Shown here: piece after piece, positions 16,829 to 23,848 of the stretch
How the letters are laid out: every line of letters starts with the position of its first letter
How positions within the stretch are numbered: the stretch's first letter is position 1
Source of the DNA: Dehalococcoidia bacterium
Lineage (GTDB): Bacteria; Chloroflexota; Dehalococcoidia; SHYB01
Length of the DNA stretch: 64,000 nucleotides
NCBI GenBank assembly: GCA_009693015.1
Contig: SHYB01000005.1
Coordinates: forward strand, 1 to 64,000
Reading direction: 5' to 3'
The notes under the pieces: generated by a model
Told to the model about the DNA's origin: nothing
Database searches by the model: none
The model's input: only the letters and a program-made list of their open reading frames with translations
Position numbers and translations under genes: made by a program

Positions 16829-16857
16829 ATTCTCCTAGGCATTGCCCCGCCTGTCAA
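16829..16857 (-). promoter_or_regulatory. promoter of the PPC-domain lipoprotein gene
   Basis: On the minus strand a consensus TTGACA (16852-16857) and GAGAAT (16829-16834) are separated by 17 bases. The ATG is 28 bases downstream of the -10. Confidence 0.6.
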
Positions 16858-17051
16858 CGTCGCCTCTGACCGCACACACCCCCGCTGATCATCCGGTGCG
16901 CGTACGCCTGCTCCAGCGTCGGCAGCGCCCGCAGCACAGCTGCAAGCGACTCATGCGCCGACTGCTCCCCGGCGAACAGCAACCCCAGCCCCTTCCGCAC
17001 TCGCGGCCCCTTCACTGGCTGATGCTCTCCCGCGCCCGCATCCAGCGTCAC
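16854..17051 (-). CDS. 65-residue protein translationally coupled to the B12-type ATPase gene
   Basis: GTG at 17051 overlaps the stop of the upstream ATPase as GTGA and is preceded by AGAGGAGG with good spacing. This is a strong, deliberate-looking start. The product begins VTLDAGAGEHQPVKGPRVRK and continues with an amphipathic stretch containing LLFAGEQSAHESLAAVLRAL. It is hydrophilic with no signal peptide or membrane span. I do not recognise a family. As the last gene of a cobalamin-riboswitch operon it may help corrinoid uptake or handling, but this rests on position only. Confidence 0.6.
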   Translation of the reverse strand: MTLDAGAGEHQPVKGPRVRKGLGLLFAGEQSAHESLAAVLRALPTLEQAYAHRMISGGVCGQRRR

Positions 17052-18400
17052 TCCGCACCTCCTCTCGCCGCTTCCGCCAGCGCATGCACCGCCGCCAGCG
17101 TCTCCTCCAGCGTTTTGCACCGCGCCGCCGGCCGCAGCGCATCGAACAGCGACTGCGCCTCACCCCGCGAAAAATCCCGCCGCGAAAACGGCCCGCTCTC
17201 CACGCTCACCAGCCGCCGCGCTGCCGACAGCGCCACCAGATTGAGAATATTGTTGTGTCCGAACGGCGTCTCGCACAACACCGCCGCGTCCGCCTGCCGC
17301 GCCAGCGCCATGTGCCGCGCATGCGCCGCCTGGTCAATCTCCCCGAACACCTCCCCCGCCACATACTCCACCCCCAGAATATCCGCCGCGCTGCGATCGG
17401 TATCGCCTGCTCCCAGCACCCCCGCAGTCACCACATATCCTGCCCGCTTCAGCTCGTACAGGAGCCGTGCACCACGGCCTCCGCCACACACCACATGTAC
17501 CCGCCTCTGCGATCCCACGGCAGCCTCCCCCGGCGACGCATCCAGCAAGCTCAGCGTCAGCGACCCTGTCAGCGGATCGGGGTACACCACGGCGCGCACG
17601 CCGAACACCCTCTCGATCCTCTCCGGCGTCAGCACCTCCCGCGGCGCGCCCTCCGCCGCCACGCGACCCTCATGCAGCAGCACCAGCCGGTCGCAGTACC
17701 GCGCCGCCAGCGTCAGATCGTGGATCGCCGCAATCGCCGCAATTCCCTCTCGCGCCAGCTCCCGCACCAGCGCCAGCGCCCGCATCTGGTGCTGAATATC
17801 CAGGTTCGATGTCGGCTCATCCAGCAGCAGCACCCGCGGCGCCTGCGCCAGCGCCCGCGCCAAAAATACCCGCTGCCGCTCTCCTCCCGAAAGCGTGGCC
17901 ACCTCGCGATGCGCGAACCGCGCCGCCTCCGTCCGCTCCAGCGCCTCCTCCGCAATCCTCCGCTCCGCTGCTCCTTCGACTTGAAACCTCCCCATATGCG
18001 GGTAGCGACCCATCATCACCACCTCCAGCGCGGTGAACCCGTAGGTGTACGGCGCCAGTTGCGGCGCCAGCGCCAGCACCCGCGCCACCTCTCCCGGGCC
18101 CATCGCGTCCAGGTCGCGTCCCTCCAGCGTCACCGTCCCCGCGCGACGGCGCAGCACCCCTGACATCGCCCGCAGCAGCGTGGACTTCCCAGCGCCGTTT
18201 GGACCGATCAGCCCCAAGAACTCCCCCGCGCCAACGCTGACCGACACGCCATCCAGGATCCGCGCCGCATCCGCTTGCACCAACACCTCGCGAGCCGCCA
18301 GCCCTGCCTGCGCTCCGTCGCCTGCCTCGGCGAAACGCTGCCCAGCTACTGTGGAAACGTAAATGGCGCCACCTCCTTGCCCGCGAAATCCTGCGGCCAC
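17048..18400 (-). CDS. btuD: cobalamin/iron-complex-type ABC transporter ATPase with C-terminal extension
   Basis: The ATPase domain fills roughly the first 250 residues: Walker A GPNGAGKST, MGRYPHMGRF after the Q-loop, signature LSGGERQRVFLARAL, Walker B LLLDEPTSNLD, and switch His in AAIHDLTLAARY. An extra domain of about 160 residues follows, starting VHVVCGGGRGARLLYEL, with CETPFGHNNILNLVAL and SVESGPFSRRDFSRGEA. Similar extensions occur on some corrinoid transporter ATPases and may bind a ligand. The start is uncertain because the frame overlaps the end of the binding-protein gene. GTG 18400 is used here; an ATT at 18364 has AAGGAGG seven bases before it, and homology begins only after about residue 35. 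Confidence 0.85.
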   Translation of the reverse strand: MAAGFRGQGGGAIYVSTVAGQRFAEAGDGAQAGLAAREVLVQADAARILDGVSVSVGAGEFLGLIGPNGAGKSTLLRAMSGVLRRRAGTVTLEGRDLDAMGPGEVARVLALAPQLAPYTYGFTALEVVMMGRYPHMGRFQVEGAAERRIAEEALERTEAARFAHREVATLSGGERQRVFLARALAQAPRVLLLDEPTSNLDIQHQMRALALVRELAREGIAAIAAIHDLTLAARYCDRLVLLHEGRVAAEGAPREVLTPERIERVFGVRAVVYPDPLTGSLTLSLLDASPGEAAVGSQRRVHVVCGGGRGARLLYELKRAGYVVTAGVLGAGDTDRSAADILGVEYVAGEVFGEIDQAAHARHMALARQADAAVLCETPFGHNNILNLVALSAARRLVSVESGPFSRRDFSRGEAQSLFDALRPAARCKTLEETLAAVHALAEAARGGAE

Positions 18401-19407
18401 AATACCCGCGCCAGGTGTTCCGCCCCCGCCAAGTTCCAGTAAGACAGCGTCGTGTACCACCGGATCGGCACAATATAGATCGCCTTGTTCTTTATCGCCG
18501 GCACCTCCACTAGCGCCGCGCTCGCCAGCAGCTCTTGCTTGTACGGCTCGCCGCTATCCGCAGGCTGCGTGATGATAATCACCTCCGGCCGCATCTTCAC
18601 GATCCCCTCCAGCGTAATGACGGGATTGTTCTTCAGCCCCGCCTCCGCCGCCACGTTGAACCCGCCCGCCGCCTCGATGATCGCTCCCTCCGTGGACTCC
18701 GCGCCTGCCGTATACAGCTTGTCCGAAAACTTCGCCGTGGACATCACCCGCGGCTGCTGCCCCTGCGCCTTCTTCCCCGCCACCGCCCGCAGCGCCTCGT
18801 AGCGCCCGCGAACCTCCTTCGCCAGCGCCAGCGCCCGCTCTTCCTCGCCGAAAATATACCCCATCAGCAGCATGTCCTGGATGCGACCCTCGTGGTCGTT
18901 CCGCAGTTGCGTCTGCACTACCGCCACCCCCGCATTCCCTAGCGCCGTCACCAGGTCCTTGCTGGTGAACGCGCTGGCGATCACCACGTCCGGACGTTGC
19001 GCAATAATCGGCTCCGGGTCCCTGCCGATCGTCGGCAGCTTCGCCGAAAGCACCGCAACGTTCGAGCTGTCCGCGTTCTTCGTGAACGCCCCCACCGCCA
19101 CCACGCGGCTCGCCGGCACCAGCCCGTACGTCACCTCGTCATGCCCCAGCGAAACCGTCAGAATCCGCTGCGGCTGCTGCTTGATCGTCACCATGCCGTT
19201 GATGCCCGTCACCTGCCGCGGCCAGCCGTGGTTCCCCGCATCCACGATCCCCGCCACCCCCGCCCACAGGTTCGCCGCCGCCGTCGCCGCAGCCACAACC
19301 GTCGGCGGCGACGCTGGCCTTTCCGCCGCCCCTCCACCGCAGGCCACCGTCAGCATCGCTAGCGCCGCAATTGCCATCGCCACTCTCATCAGTCTCTTCG
19401 CACCCAT
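18346..19407 (-). CDS. btuF: cobalamin/iron-complex ABC transporter substrate-binding lipoprotein
   Basis: A 353-residue class III binding protein. A signal peptide ends in lipobox LTVAC near residue 22. The periplasmic-binding fold has RILTVSLGHDEVTYGLV, then PIIAQRPDVVIASAF, and MRPEVIIITQP in the second lobe. A long helix with EERALALAKEVRGRYEALR connects the lobes, typical of BtuF/FhuD/FepB. The ATG at 19407 has AAGGAG upstream; the longer open frame contains repeat-like DNA and is unlikely to be translated. The riboswitch upstream of the operon argues for a corrinoid ligand over a siderophore. Confidence 0.88.
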   Translation of the reverse strand: MGAKRLMRVAMAIAALAMLTVACGGGAAERPASPPTVVAAATAAANLWAGVAGIVDAGNHGWPRQVTGINGMVTIKQQPQRILTVSLGHDEVTYGLVPASRVVAVGAFTKNADSSNVAVLSAKLPTIGRDPEPIIAQRPDVVIASAFTSKDLVTALGNAGVAVVQTQLRNDHEGRIQDMLLMGYIFGEEERALALAKEVRGRYEALRAVAGKKAQGQQPRVMSTAKFSDKLYTAGAESTEGAIIEAAGGFNVAAEAGLKNNPVITLEGIVKMRPEVIIITQPADSGEPYKQELLASAALVEVPAIKNKAIYIVPIRWYTTLSYWNLAGAEHLARVLWPQDFAGKEVAPFTFPQ

Positions 19408-19598
19408 CGCTTGTCGCTCCTTCTGGTTCCGCTCTTGTTCCTCTTGATCGGGGTCCAGGGGCAGAGCCCCTGCCGAGGTTTGGGGTGTCCCCAATTTCAC
19501 CCCCTTCCAGGAAAGGAAGGGGGCAGGGGGATGGCTCGCCGCGTTGCATCGCTTCACCTTAGCTCTGAGCAACCCACATAGGACACAACCCACCCTTC
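19408..19598 (-). repeat. intergenic palindromic repeat-like sequence inside the B12 operon
   Basis: No gene is seen between the permease and binding-protein genes apart from the SD at the 3' side. The sequence holds short inverted repeats: AGGGGCTCTGCCCCT, GGGGACACCCC, and CCCCCTTCC with GGAAGGGGG. This is the make-up of REP-like intergenic elements. A similar GC-rich palindromic segment lies at 51.3-51.5 kb. Confidence 0.5.
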
Positions 19599-20675
19599 TC
19601 AAAATGTGTCCGCACGCCGCTTATTCTTCAACAGCAGAACGATAAAAAACGGGGCGCCCATAAACGCCGTGATGATGCCCACCGGCAGTTCCGTCGGCTG
19701 CACCACCGTCCGCGCCACCGTATCCGCCGCCACCACAAACAGCGCCCCGCCCACTGCGCTCATCGGCACCAGCACCCGATGGTCCGGGCCGAACGCCAGC
19801 CGCACCATATGCGGCACCACCAGCCCCACAAACGCGATCGTCCCGCTCACCGCCACCCCTGCCCCCGTCACCAGCGCCGCCGCCGTAATGATCACCGCGC
19901 GCACCACCCCCACACGCACCCCCAGCGACCGCGCCTCGTCGTCCCCCAGCATCAGCAGGTTCAGCTCCCGCGTCAGCGCCACGATCACCGCCACCCCGCC
20001 CAGCACCAGCGGCGCCGCCAGCCGCGCATGCTCCCATGACCGCGAGTCCAGCCCGCCAGCCAGCCAGAAGATAATCTCCCGCAGCGCATCGTTCCGCGGC
20101 ACGATCACGATCACCGCCGACACCACCGCGCCGAGGAACGACGACACCGCCACCCCCGCCAGCAGCAGCGCCGCCATGGAGAACCGCCCCCCCGCCAGCG
20201 ATATCCCGTACACCAGGAACATCGCCCCCATCGCCCCCGCAAACGCGAACAGCGGCAGCGCCAGAAAGAACGCCGTGTTCACTCCCAGCGCGATCGCCAG
20301 CACCGCACCTGCGGCTCCGCCCGCGGACACGCCGATGATCCCCGGGTCCGCCATCGGGTTGCGGAACAGCCCCTGCATCGCCGCCCCCGCCACCCCCAGC
20401 CCCATTCCCACCAGCGCCCCCACCACAATCCGCGGCAGCCGTATCTGCTCGATCACCTGCTGCTCCACGCCGGTGAACGGCCCGGCGTCGAACCCCAGCC
20501 GGTGCAGCACCACATGCCACACGTGGCTCGGCGGAATCTCCACCGGGCCGAGGCTCATCGAAAGCAACGCCACCCCCGCCAGCAACACCGCCAGCGCAGA
20601 CACGCCCAGCGCCAGCTGCGTCGTCACCCGCGACTGCCGGAACCACTGTCCTATGGGCTGCGCAACTGTCCCCAA
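19599..20675 (-). CDS. btuC: cobalamin/iron-complex ABC transporter permease
   Basis: A 358-residue FecCD/BtuC-family permease with about ten helices. Signature segments are RLPRIVVGALVGMGLGVAGA, QGLFRNPMADPGIIGVSAG, the coupling-helix region LGVRVGVVRA, and AFVGLVVPHMVRL. The start is TTG 20675, eight bases after GGAGGT; no ATG or GTG precedes the first helix. That SD is inside the 3' arm of the riboswitch terminator hairpin and the start codon overlaps its T-run. This is the first gene of the operon btuC-btuF-btuD-small ORF. Confidence 0.92.
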   Translation of the reverse strand: MGTVAQPIGQWFRQSRVTTQLALGVSALAVLLAGVALLSMSLGPVEIPPSHVWHVVLHRLGFDAGPFTGVEQQVIEQIRLPRIVVGALVGMGLGVAGAAMQGLFRNPMADPGIIGVSAGGAAGAVLAIALGVNTAFFLALPLFAFAGAMGAMFLVYGISLAGGRFSMAALLLAGVAVSSFLGAVVSAVIVIVPRNDALREIIFWLAGGLDSRSWEHARLAAPLVLGGVAVIVALTRELNLLMLGDDEARSLGVRVGVVRAVIITAAALVTGAGVAVSGTIAFVGLVVPHMVRLAFGPDHRVLVPMSAVGGALFVVAADTVARTVVQPTELPVGIITAFMGAPFFIVLLLKNKRRADTF

Positions 20676-20707
20676 AACAAAAGACCTCCGGCGCTCCGCC
20701 AGAGGTC
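20674..20707 (-). terminator. riboswitch expression platform: terminator overlapping the btuC start
   Basis: On the minus strand GACCTCTGGCG pairs with CGCCGGAGGTC across a GAG loop, with one T-G pair, and is followed by TTTTGTTTT. The 3' arm holds the btuC Shine-Dalgarno and the T-run overlaps its TTG start. The hairpin could stop transcription, block translation, or both. Confidence 0.8.
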
Positions 20708-20774
20708 ATCCCATTCAATGCCAGAGCCGGACATGCCGGCCTAGTGGGTGACGCTCTCTAAGGCGGAGAGCAAT

Positions 20775-20960
20775 CGCCTCACCGTTCAGGCAGGTCTCCT
20801 GGCTCGCGGCTGCCCCTGCCTCCCCTCTGCCTCCAGAGAGTGGCTCCGGCAACATCCCGCTTACAGTGGCGCTACCGCGGCGGTCTTACACCGCCTTCCC
20901 TATTCTTCCCGATCCCGGCCTTCGCCGACGCATCGGGACACCTGAACGGGTGCGCTATGA
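20775..20960 (-). promoter_or_regulatory. cobalamin riboswitch aptamer
   Basis: The minus strand carries a full B12 box, GAGCCAGGAGACCTGCC, at 20789-20805. Upstream are the conserved core pieces GCCACTGTAAGCGGGA and the G-rich 5' part with CAGGTG. Order and spacing match the adenosylcobalamin riboswitch class. Bound cobalamin is expected to favour the downstream terminator hairpin and turn off the btu operon. Ends are approximate. Confidence 0.93.
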
Positions 20961-20976
20961 ACTTATTCGTTACGCC

Positions 20977-21005
20977 ACTATAGACACCGCCTCCAATCAT
21001 GTCAA
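20977..21005 (-). promoter_or_regulatory. promoter of the cobalamin riboswitch and btu operon
   Basis: A consensus TTGACA (21000-21005) and TATAGT (20977-20982) with a 17-base spacer on the minus strand, immediately upstream of the aptamer. Confidence 0.75.
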
Positions 21006-21030
21006 CGCGGGGCAAGCAGCCCCTTCGCCC

Positions 21031-21060
21031 TTGCCCTGCACCTCTAGCATGTGCTAGATT
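21031..21060 (+). promoter_or_regulatory. promoter of tRNA-Lys
   Basis: TTGCCC (21031-21036) and TAGATT (21055-21060) are separated by 18 bases, and the tRNA begins 22 bases later. A palindrome CTAGCATGTGCTAG overlaps the -10 side of the spacer. Confidence 0.45.
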
Positions 21061-21081
21061 TTCCTCTAGCGTTCCTCTTGT

Positions 21082-21156
21082 GGGCCGGTAGCTCAGCGGC
21101 AGAGCAGCTGACTCTTAATCAGCGGGTCGTGGGTTCAAATCCCACCCGGCTCACCA
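21082..21156 (+). tRNA. tRNA-Lys (anticodon CTT)
   Basis: A complete cloverleaf. The acceptor GGGCCGG pairs with CCGGCTC, the D arm begins GTAGCTCAGC, the anticodon loop is CTCTTAA, and the T loop is GGTTCAAATCC. The discriminator is A and CCA is encoded. Confidence 0.96.
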
Positions 21157-21298
21157 CATCGCTCCCCCAGCGCCTTGCACCGTCCAGCCGCTTTCTTTTT
21201 GCCCGCCCAACCAGGCCCCGTGCTACCATACACACGCTGCGCCGCGCCGCGCCGCTTGAGAAAATAGCGGACTTGGCACACGCCGAGCTGGCTTGCCT

Positions 21299-21380
21299 GG
21301 GGGAGTGTCGGAATTGGCAGACGAGCAAGACTTAGGATCTTGTGCCGCAAGGCGTGGGAGTTCGAGTCTCCCCTTCCCCA
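21299..21380 (+). tRNA. tRNA-Leu (anticodon TAG)
   Basis: A type II tRNA. The acceptor GGGGGAG pairs with CTTCCCC, the anticodon stem CAAGA/TCTTG encloses CTTAGGA, the variable arm is long (TGCCGCAAGGCG), and the T loop is AGTTCGAGTCT. CCA is not encoded. Confidence 0.95.
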
Positions 21381-21406
21381 CTCCGCCGCCGCCGCCCCAC
21401 CCGGCG

Positions 21407-21440
21407 GCGCTGATCTGTGGGCCTGCCGGTCATTCGCGCC
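21407..21440 (+). repeat. dispersed intergenic repeat, copy 1
   Basis: This is one of five plus-oriented copies of a sequence of about 30 bases with core GTGGGCCTGCCGGTCATTCG. It lies just after tRNA-Leu and 28 bases before a second copy. Confidence 0.65.
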
Positions 21441-21467
21441 ACGCCACGCTTCCCCCACCCGTCCACC

Positions 21468-21500
21468 CCTGATTTATGGGCCTGCCGGTTATTCGCCCTC
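21468..21500 (+). repeat. dispersed intergenic repeat, copy 2
   Basis: This copy has CTGATTTATGGGCCTGCCGG followed by TTATTCGCCC. It sits between copy 1 and the 3' end of the carbonic anhydrase gene. Confidence 0.65.
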
Positions 21501-21519
21501 ACGCCGCCTTTGCCCCCGC

Positions 21520-22065
21520 CTACCCCTCGTGCCCCCTCTCCAGGAGCTCCAGCGATCCGCTCGCAGGGTCGAACATCAGCCCATGCACCGGCACGTCCCG
21601 CGGAATTAGCGGGTTCTCCCGGATAATCGCCGTCACCCGCCGCACGTTGCCATACACGTCGCGAAAATTCCCCAGCCACTCGCTCAAGTTCGGGTGCAGA
21701 CCGTCAATGGCCGCTTGCGGCACCCCCGACTCCAGCATCCGGCGCTCCAGCGTCGCCTCATCCACCTGCGCCATCCAGCAATCCAGGTGGCCGATAACAT
21801 AAATCTCCGCGCATCCCAGCGCATGCACCGCCACCACCAGGCTCCGGATCACCCCGCCCGTGGGATCGATCACCGTCGTCCCCGCATTCTTGATCACCAT
21901 CGCATCGCCCCGGCGCAGCCCCATCGCCGGCTCCAGAAACTCCACCAGCCGCGTATCCATGCAGGTGAAAATCGCCACCTTCTTCGCCGGCGCCTTCGTC
22001 AGCGGACGATTGCGGTCCGCAACAAACCGCGCATTGTGCGCCAGAATATCGTCCAGCACTGTCAT
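21520..22065 (-). CDS. beta-class carbonic anhydrase
   Basis: A 181-residue protein with the beta-carbonic anhydrase zinc site: Cys and Asp/Arg pair in FTCMDTRL near residue 35, then GHLDC near residue 93 giving the His and second Cys ligands. IKNAGTTVIDPTGGVIRSL between them is the usual glycine-rich core. The family interconverts CO2 and bicarbonate, supplying bicarbonate to carboxylases. It belongs to the short type without long insertions. ATG 22065 is used, with CACATGACAG-type context and no strong SD. The neighbouring genes give no pathway link. Confidence 0.9.
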   Translation of the reverse strand: MTVLDDILAHNARFVADRNRPLTKAPAKKVAIFTCMDTRLVEFLEPAMGLRRGDAMVIKNAGTTVIDPTGGVIRSLVVAVHALGCAEIYVIGHLDCWMAQVDEATLERRMLESGVPQAAIDGLHPNLSEWLGNFRDVYGNVRRVTAIIRENPLIPRDVPVHGLMFDPASGSLELLERGHEG

Positions 22066-22244
22066 GTGCTCATCCCCCTGCTCTGAATACTGGAGACTCC
22101 GCGAACCCGTCGCTCTAGATAATACCGTCCCCTACCCGCCAGCGCCAAGCCTTGCCCCTCCCGCCCTCCCCTCATCTCCCCAAACCTTGTACCATGTCTC
22201 ACCATGGCGATCCCCCTCCCCTGCATCGGCTTCCAGCAACAGCC

Positions 22245-23783
22245 ATGACCTCCAGCCCCGCGCCGTCGCCGGCGGCACCGCACACCGTCAACCCCTGGCT
22301 CGTCCTCGTCACCGTCGCCTCCGGCCTCTTCCTCGTCATCATTGACCAGACCATCCTCAACCTCGCGTTGCCCAACCTCGCCCAATCCCTCGACGCCTCC
22401 CTCTCCGAGCTCGAGTGGACCATCATCGCCTACACCATCACCCTCACCGTCCTCGTCCCCGTCTTCGGCCGCATCAGCGACGTCCTCGGCCGCAAGCGAC
22501 TCTTCATCGCCGGCGTCATCCTCTTCACCGCCGCCAGCCTCGCCGCCGGCCTCTCCCCCACCATCCTCTGGCTCATCATCTTCCGCATCGTCCAGGGCTG
22601 CGGCGGCGCACTCATCACCGCCAACGTCCTCGCCATCATCACCGACGTCTTTCCTCCTGGCAAGCGCGGCGCCGCCATGGGCATTCAGGCCATCATCATC
22701 AGCGCCGGCGGCGCCTTCGGCCCAACCGTCGGCGGCATCCTCATCACCCACCTCTCCTGGCGCGCCGTCTTCTTCGTCAACGTCCCCATCGGCATCCTGT
22801 CCGCGGTTGTCGCCGTCCGCGTCCTCCCCTCCCTCAAGAGCCAGCGGCGCATGGAGCCCGTAGACTGGCGCGGCGCCCTCCTCCTCGTCGCCGGCCTTGG
22901 CGCCGTCCTCTTCGGCGTCACTAAAGGCCCCGAATGGGGCTGGTCATCGCCCGCCGTCCTTGGACTTTCCGGAGCCGGCATCGCCGTCACCGCCGCCTTC
23001 TTCCTCTGGGAATCCCGCACCCGCTTCCCCCTCATAGACCTCGCCCTCCTCCGCATCCCTGCCTTCACCACCGGGCAACTCGCCGGCTTCCTCGCCCTCG
23101 TCTCCCTCGCCGCCCTCAACATCCTCATCCCCTTCTACTGGCAAAGCCTCCGTGGCTTCTCCGCCCAAAAGGCCGGCCTCCTCCTCCTCCCTGTCCCCAT
23201 CACCATCGCCGCCATCTCCCCCTTCGCCGGCAGACTCTCCGACCGCTTCGGCCCCCGCGGCATCGCCACCGCCGGCCTCCTCTTCGTCGTCCTCTCCCTC
23301 TTCCTCACCTCCTTCCTTTCCGCCACCACCCCAATCCCCCTGGTCATGGCCGCCCTCGCCCTCTTCGGCGTGGGCATGGCCCTCTTCACCACCCCCAACA
23401 ACAACGGCGTCATGTCCTCCGTCCCCCCGGAGCGCCGCGGCGTCGCCGCCGGACTCCTCGGCATGGGACGCCACGCGGGGCAAAGCATCGGCATCGCCTT
23501 CGTCGCCACCATCTTCGCCATCTTCGCCGCCTCCGGCGGCTTCGCCATCCACGGCCTCCCCTCCCCCGCCGACCGCGCCGCCGCCATCGCCGATCCCGCC
23601 ACCGCATCCCTCTACAACGACGCCTTCCTGCGAGGCTTCCGCATCGCCATGCTCCTCGCCATCCCCCTCGCCGCCCTCGCCGCCATCCTCTCCGCCATCC
23701 GCGGCGGTGCCCCCCGCCCTGCTACCGGATCACCCCCACCCGCACCCCCACCCCAGCCTGCCCCCGCGACCGATCCGCCGTAA
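22245..23783 (+). CDS. MFS multidrug exporter, DHA2 (EmrB/QacA) type, 14 helices
   Basis: A 512-residue transporter of the 14-helix drug:H+ antiporter family. Helix 1 carries the motif D1-like LFLVIIDQTILNLALPNLAQ. Motif A is GRISDVLGRKRLF, and motif C-like GGAFGPTVGGILI lies in helix 5. The C-terminus is a Pro-rich tail. The substrate cannot be predicted. Start choice is uncertain: ATG 22245 is closest to helix 1, and ATG 22194 is in frame; neither has a clear SD. Confidence 0.88.
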   Translation: MTSSPAPSPAAPHTVNPWLVLVTVASGLFLVIIDQTILNLALPNLAQSLDASLSELEWTIIAYTITLTVLVPVFGRISDVLGRKRLFIAGVILFTAASLAAGLSPTILWLIIFRIVQGCGGALITANVLAIITDVFPPGKRGAAMGIQAIIISAGGAFGPTVGGILITHLSWRAVFFVNVPIGILSAVVAVRVLPSLKSQRRMEPVDWRGALLLVAGLGAVLFGVTKGPEWGWSSPAVLGLSGAGIAVTAAFFLWESRTRFPLIDLALLRIPAFTTGQLAGFLALVSLAALNILIPFYWQSLRGFSAQKAGLLLLPVPITIAAISPFAGRLSDRFGPRGIATAGLLFVVLSLFLTSFLSATTPIPLVMAALALFGVGMALFTTPNNNGVMSSVPPERRGVAAGLLGMGRHAGQSIGIAFVATIFAIFAASGGFAIHGLPSPADRAAAIADPATASLYNDAFLRGFRIAMLLAIPLAALAAILSAIRGGAPRPATGSPPPAPPPQPAPATDPP

Positions 23784-23792
23784 GGGCCCCTT

Positions 23793-23837
23793 TCCTTCTG
23801 TTGTGCTGCCCCCTAACCCCTTCTGTTGTGTTACCAT
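23793..23837 (+). repeat. short direct repeat before lepA
   Basis: CCTTCTGTTGTGCTGCC and CCTTCTGTTGTGTTACC lie 26 bases apart just upstream of lepA. The second ends in the -10-like CATAAT (23835-23840), eight bases before the lepA ATG. Confidence 0.5.
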
Positions 23838-23848
23838 AATGGCCTGCT

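Noticed and set aside
17048-17051. Reading the 65-residue frame as an 88-residue protein starting at 17120
   Set aside because: The longer start has no SD and overlaps the ATPase gene by 70 bases, while GTG 17051 has AGAGGAGG and a GTGA overlap.
21407-21500. CRISPR array from the two close repeat copies
   Set aside because: Only two copies are adjacent, the others are 20-30 kb away, the copies are diverged, and no cas gene is present.
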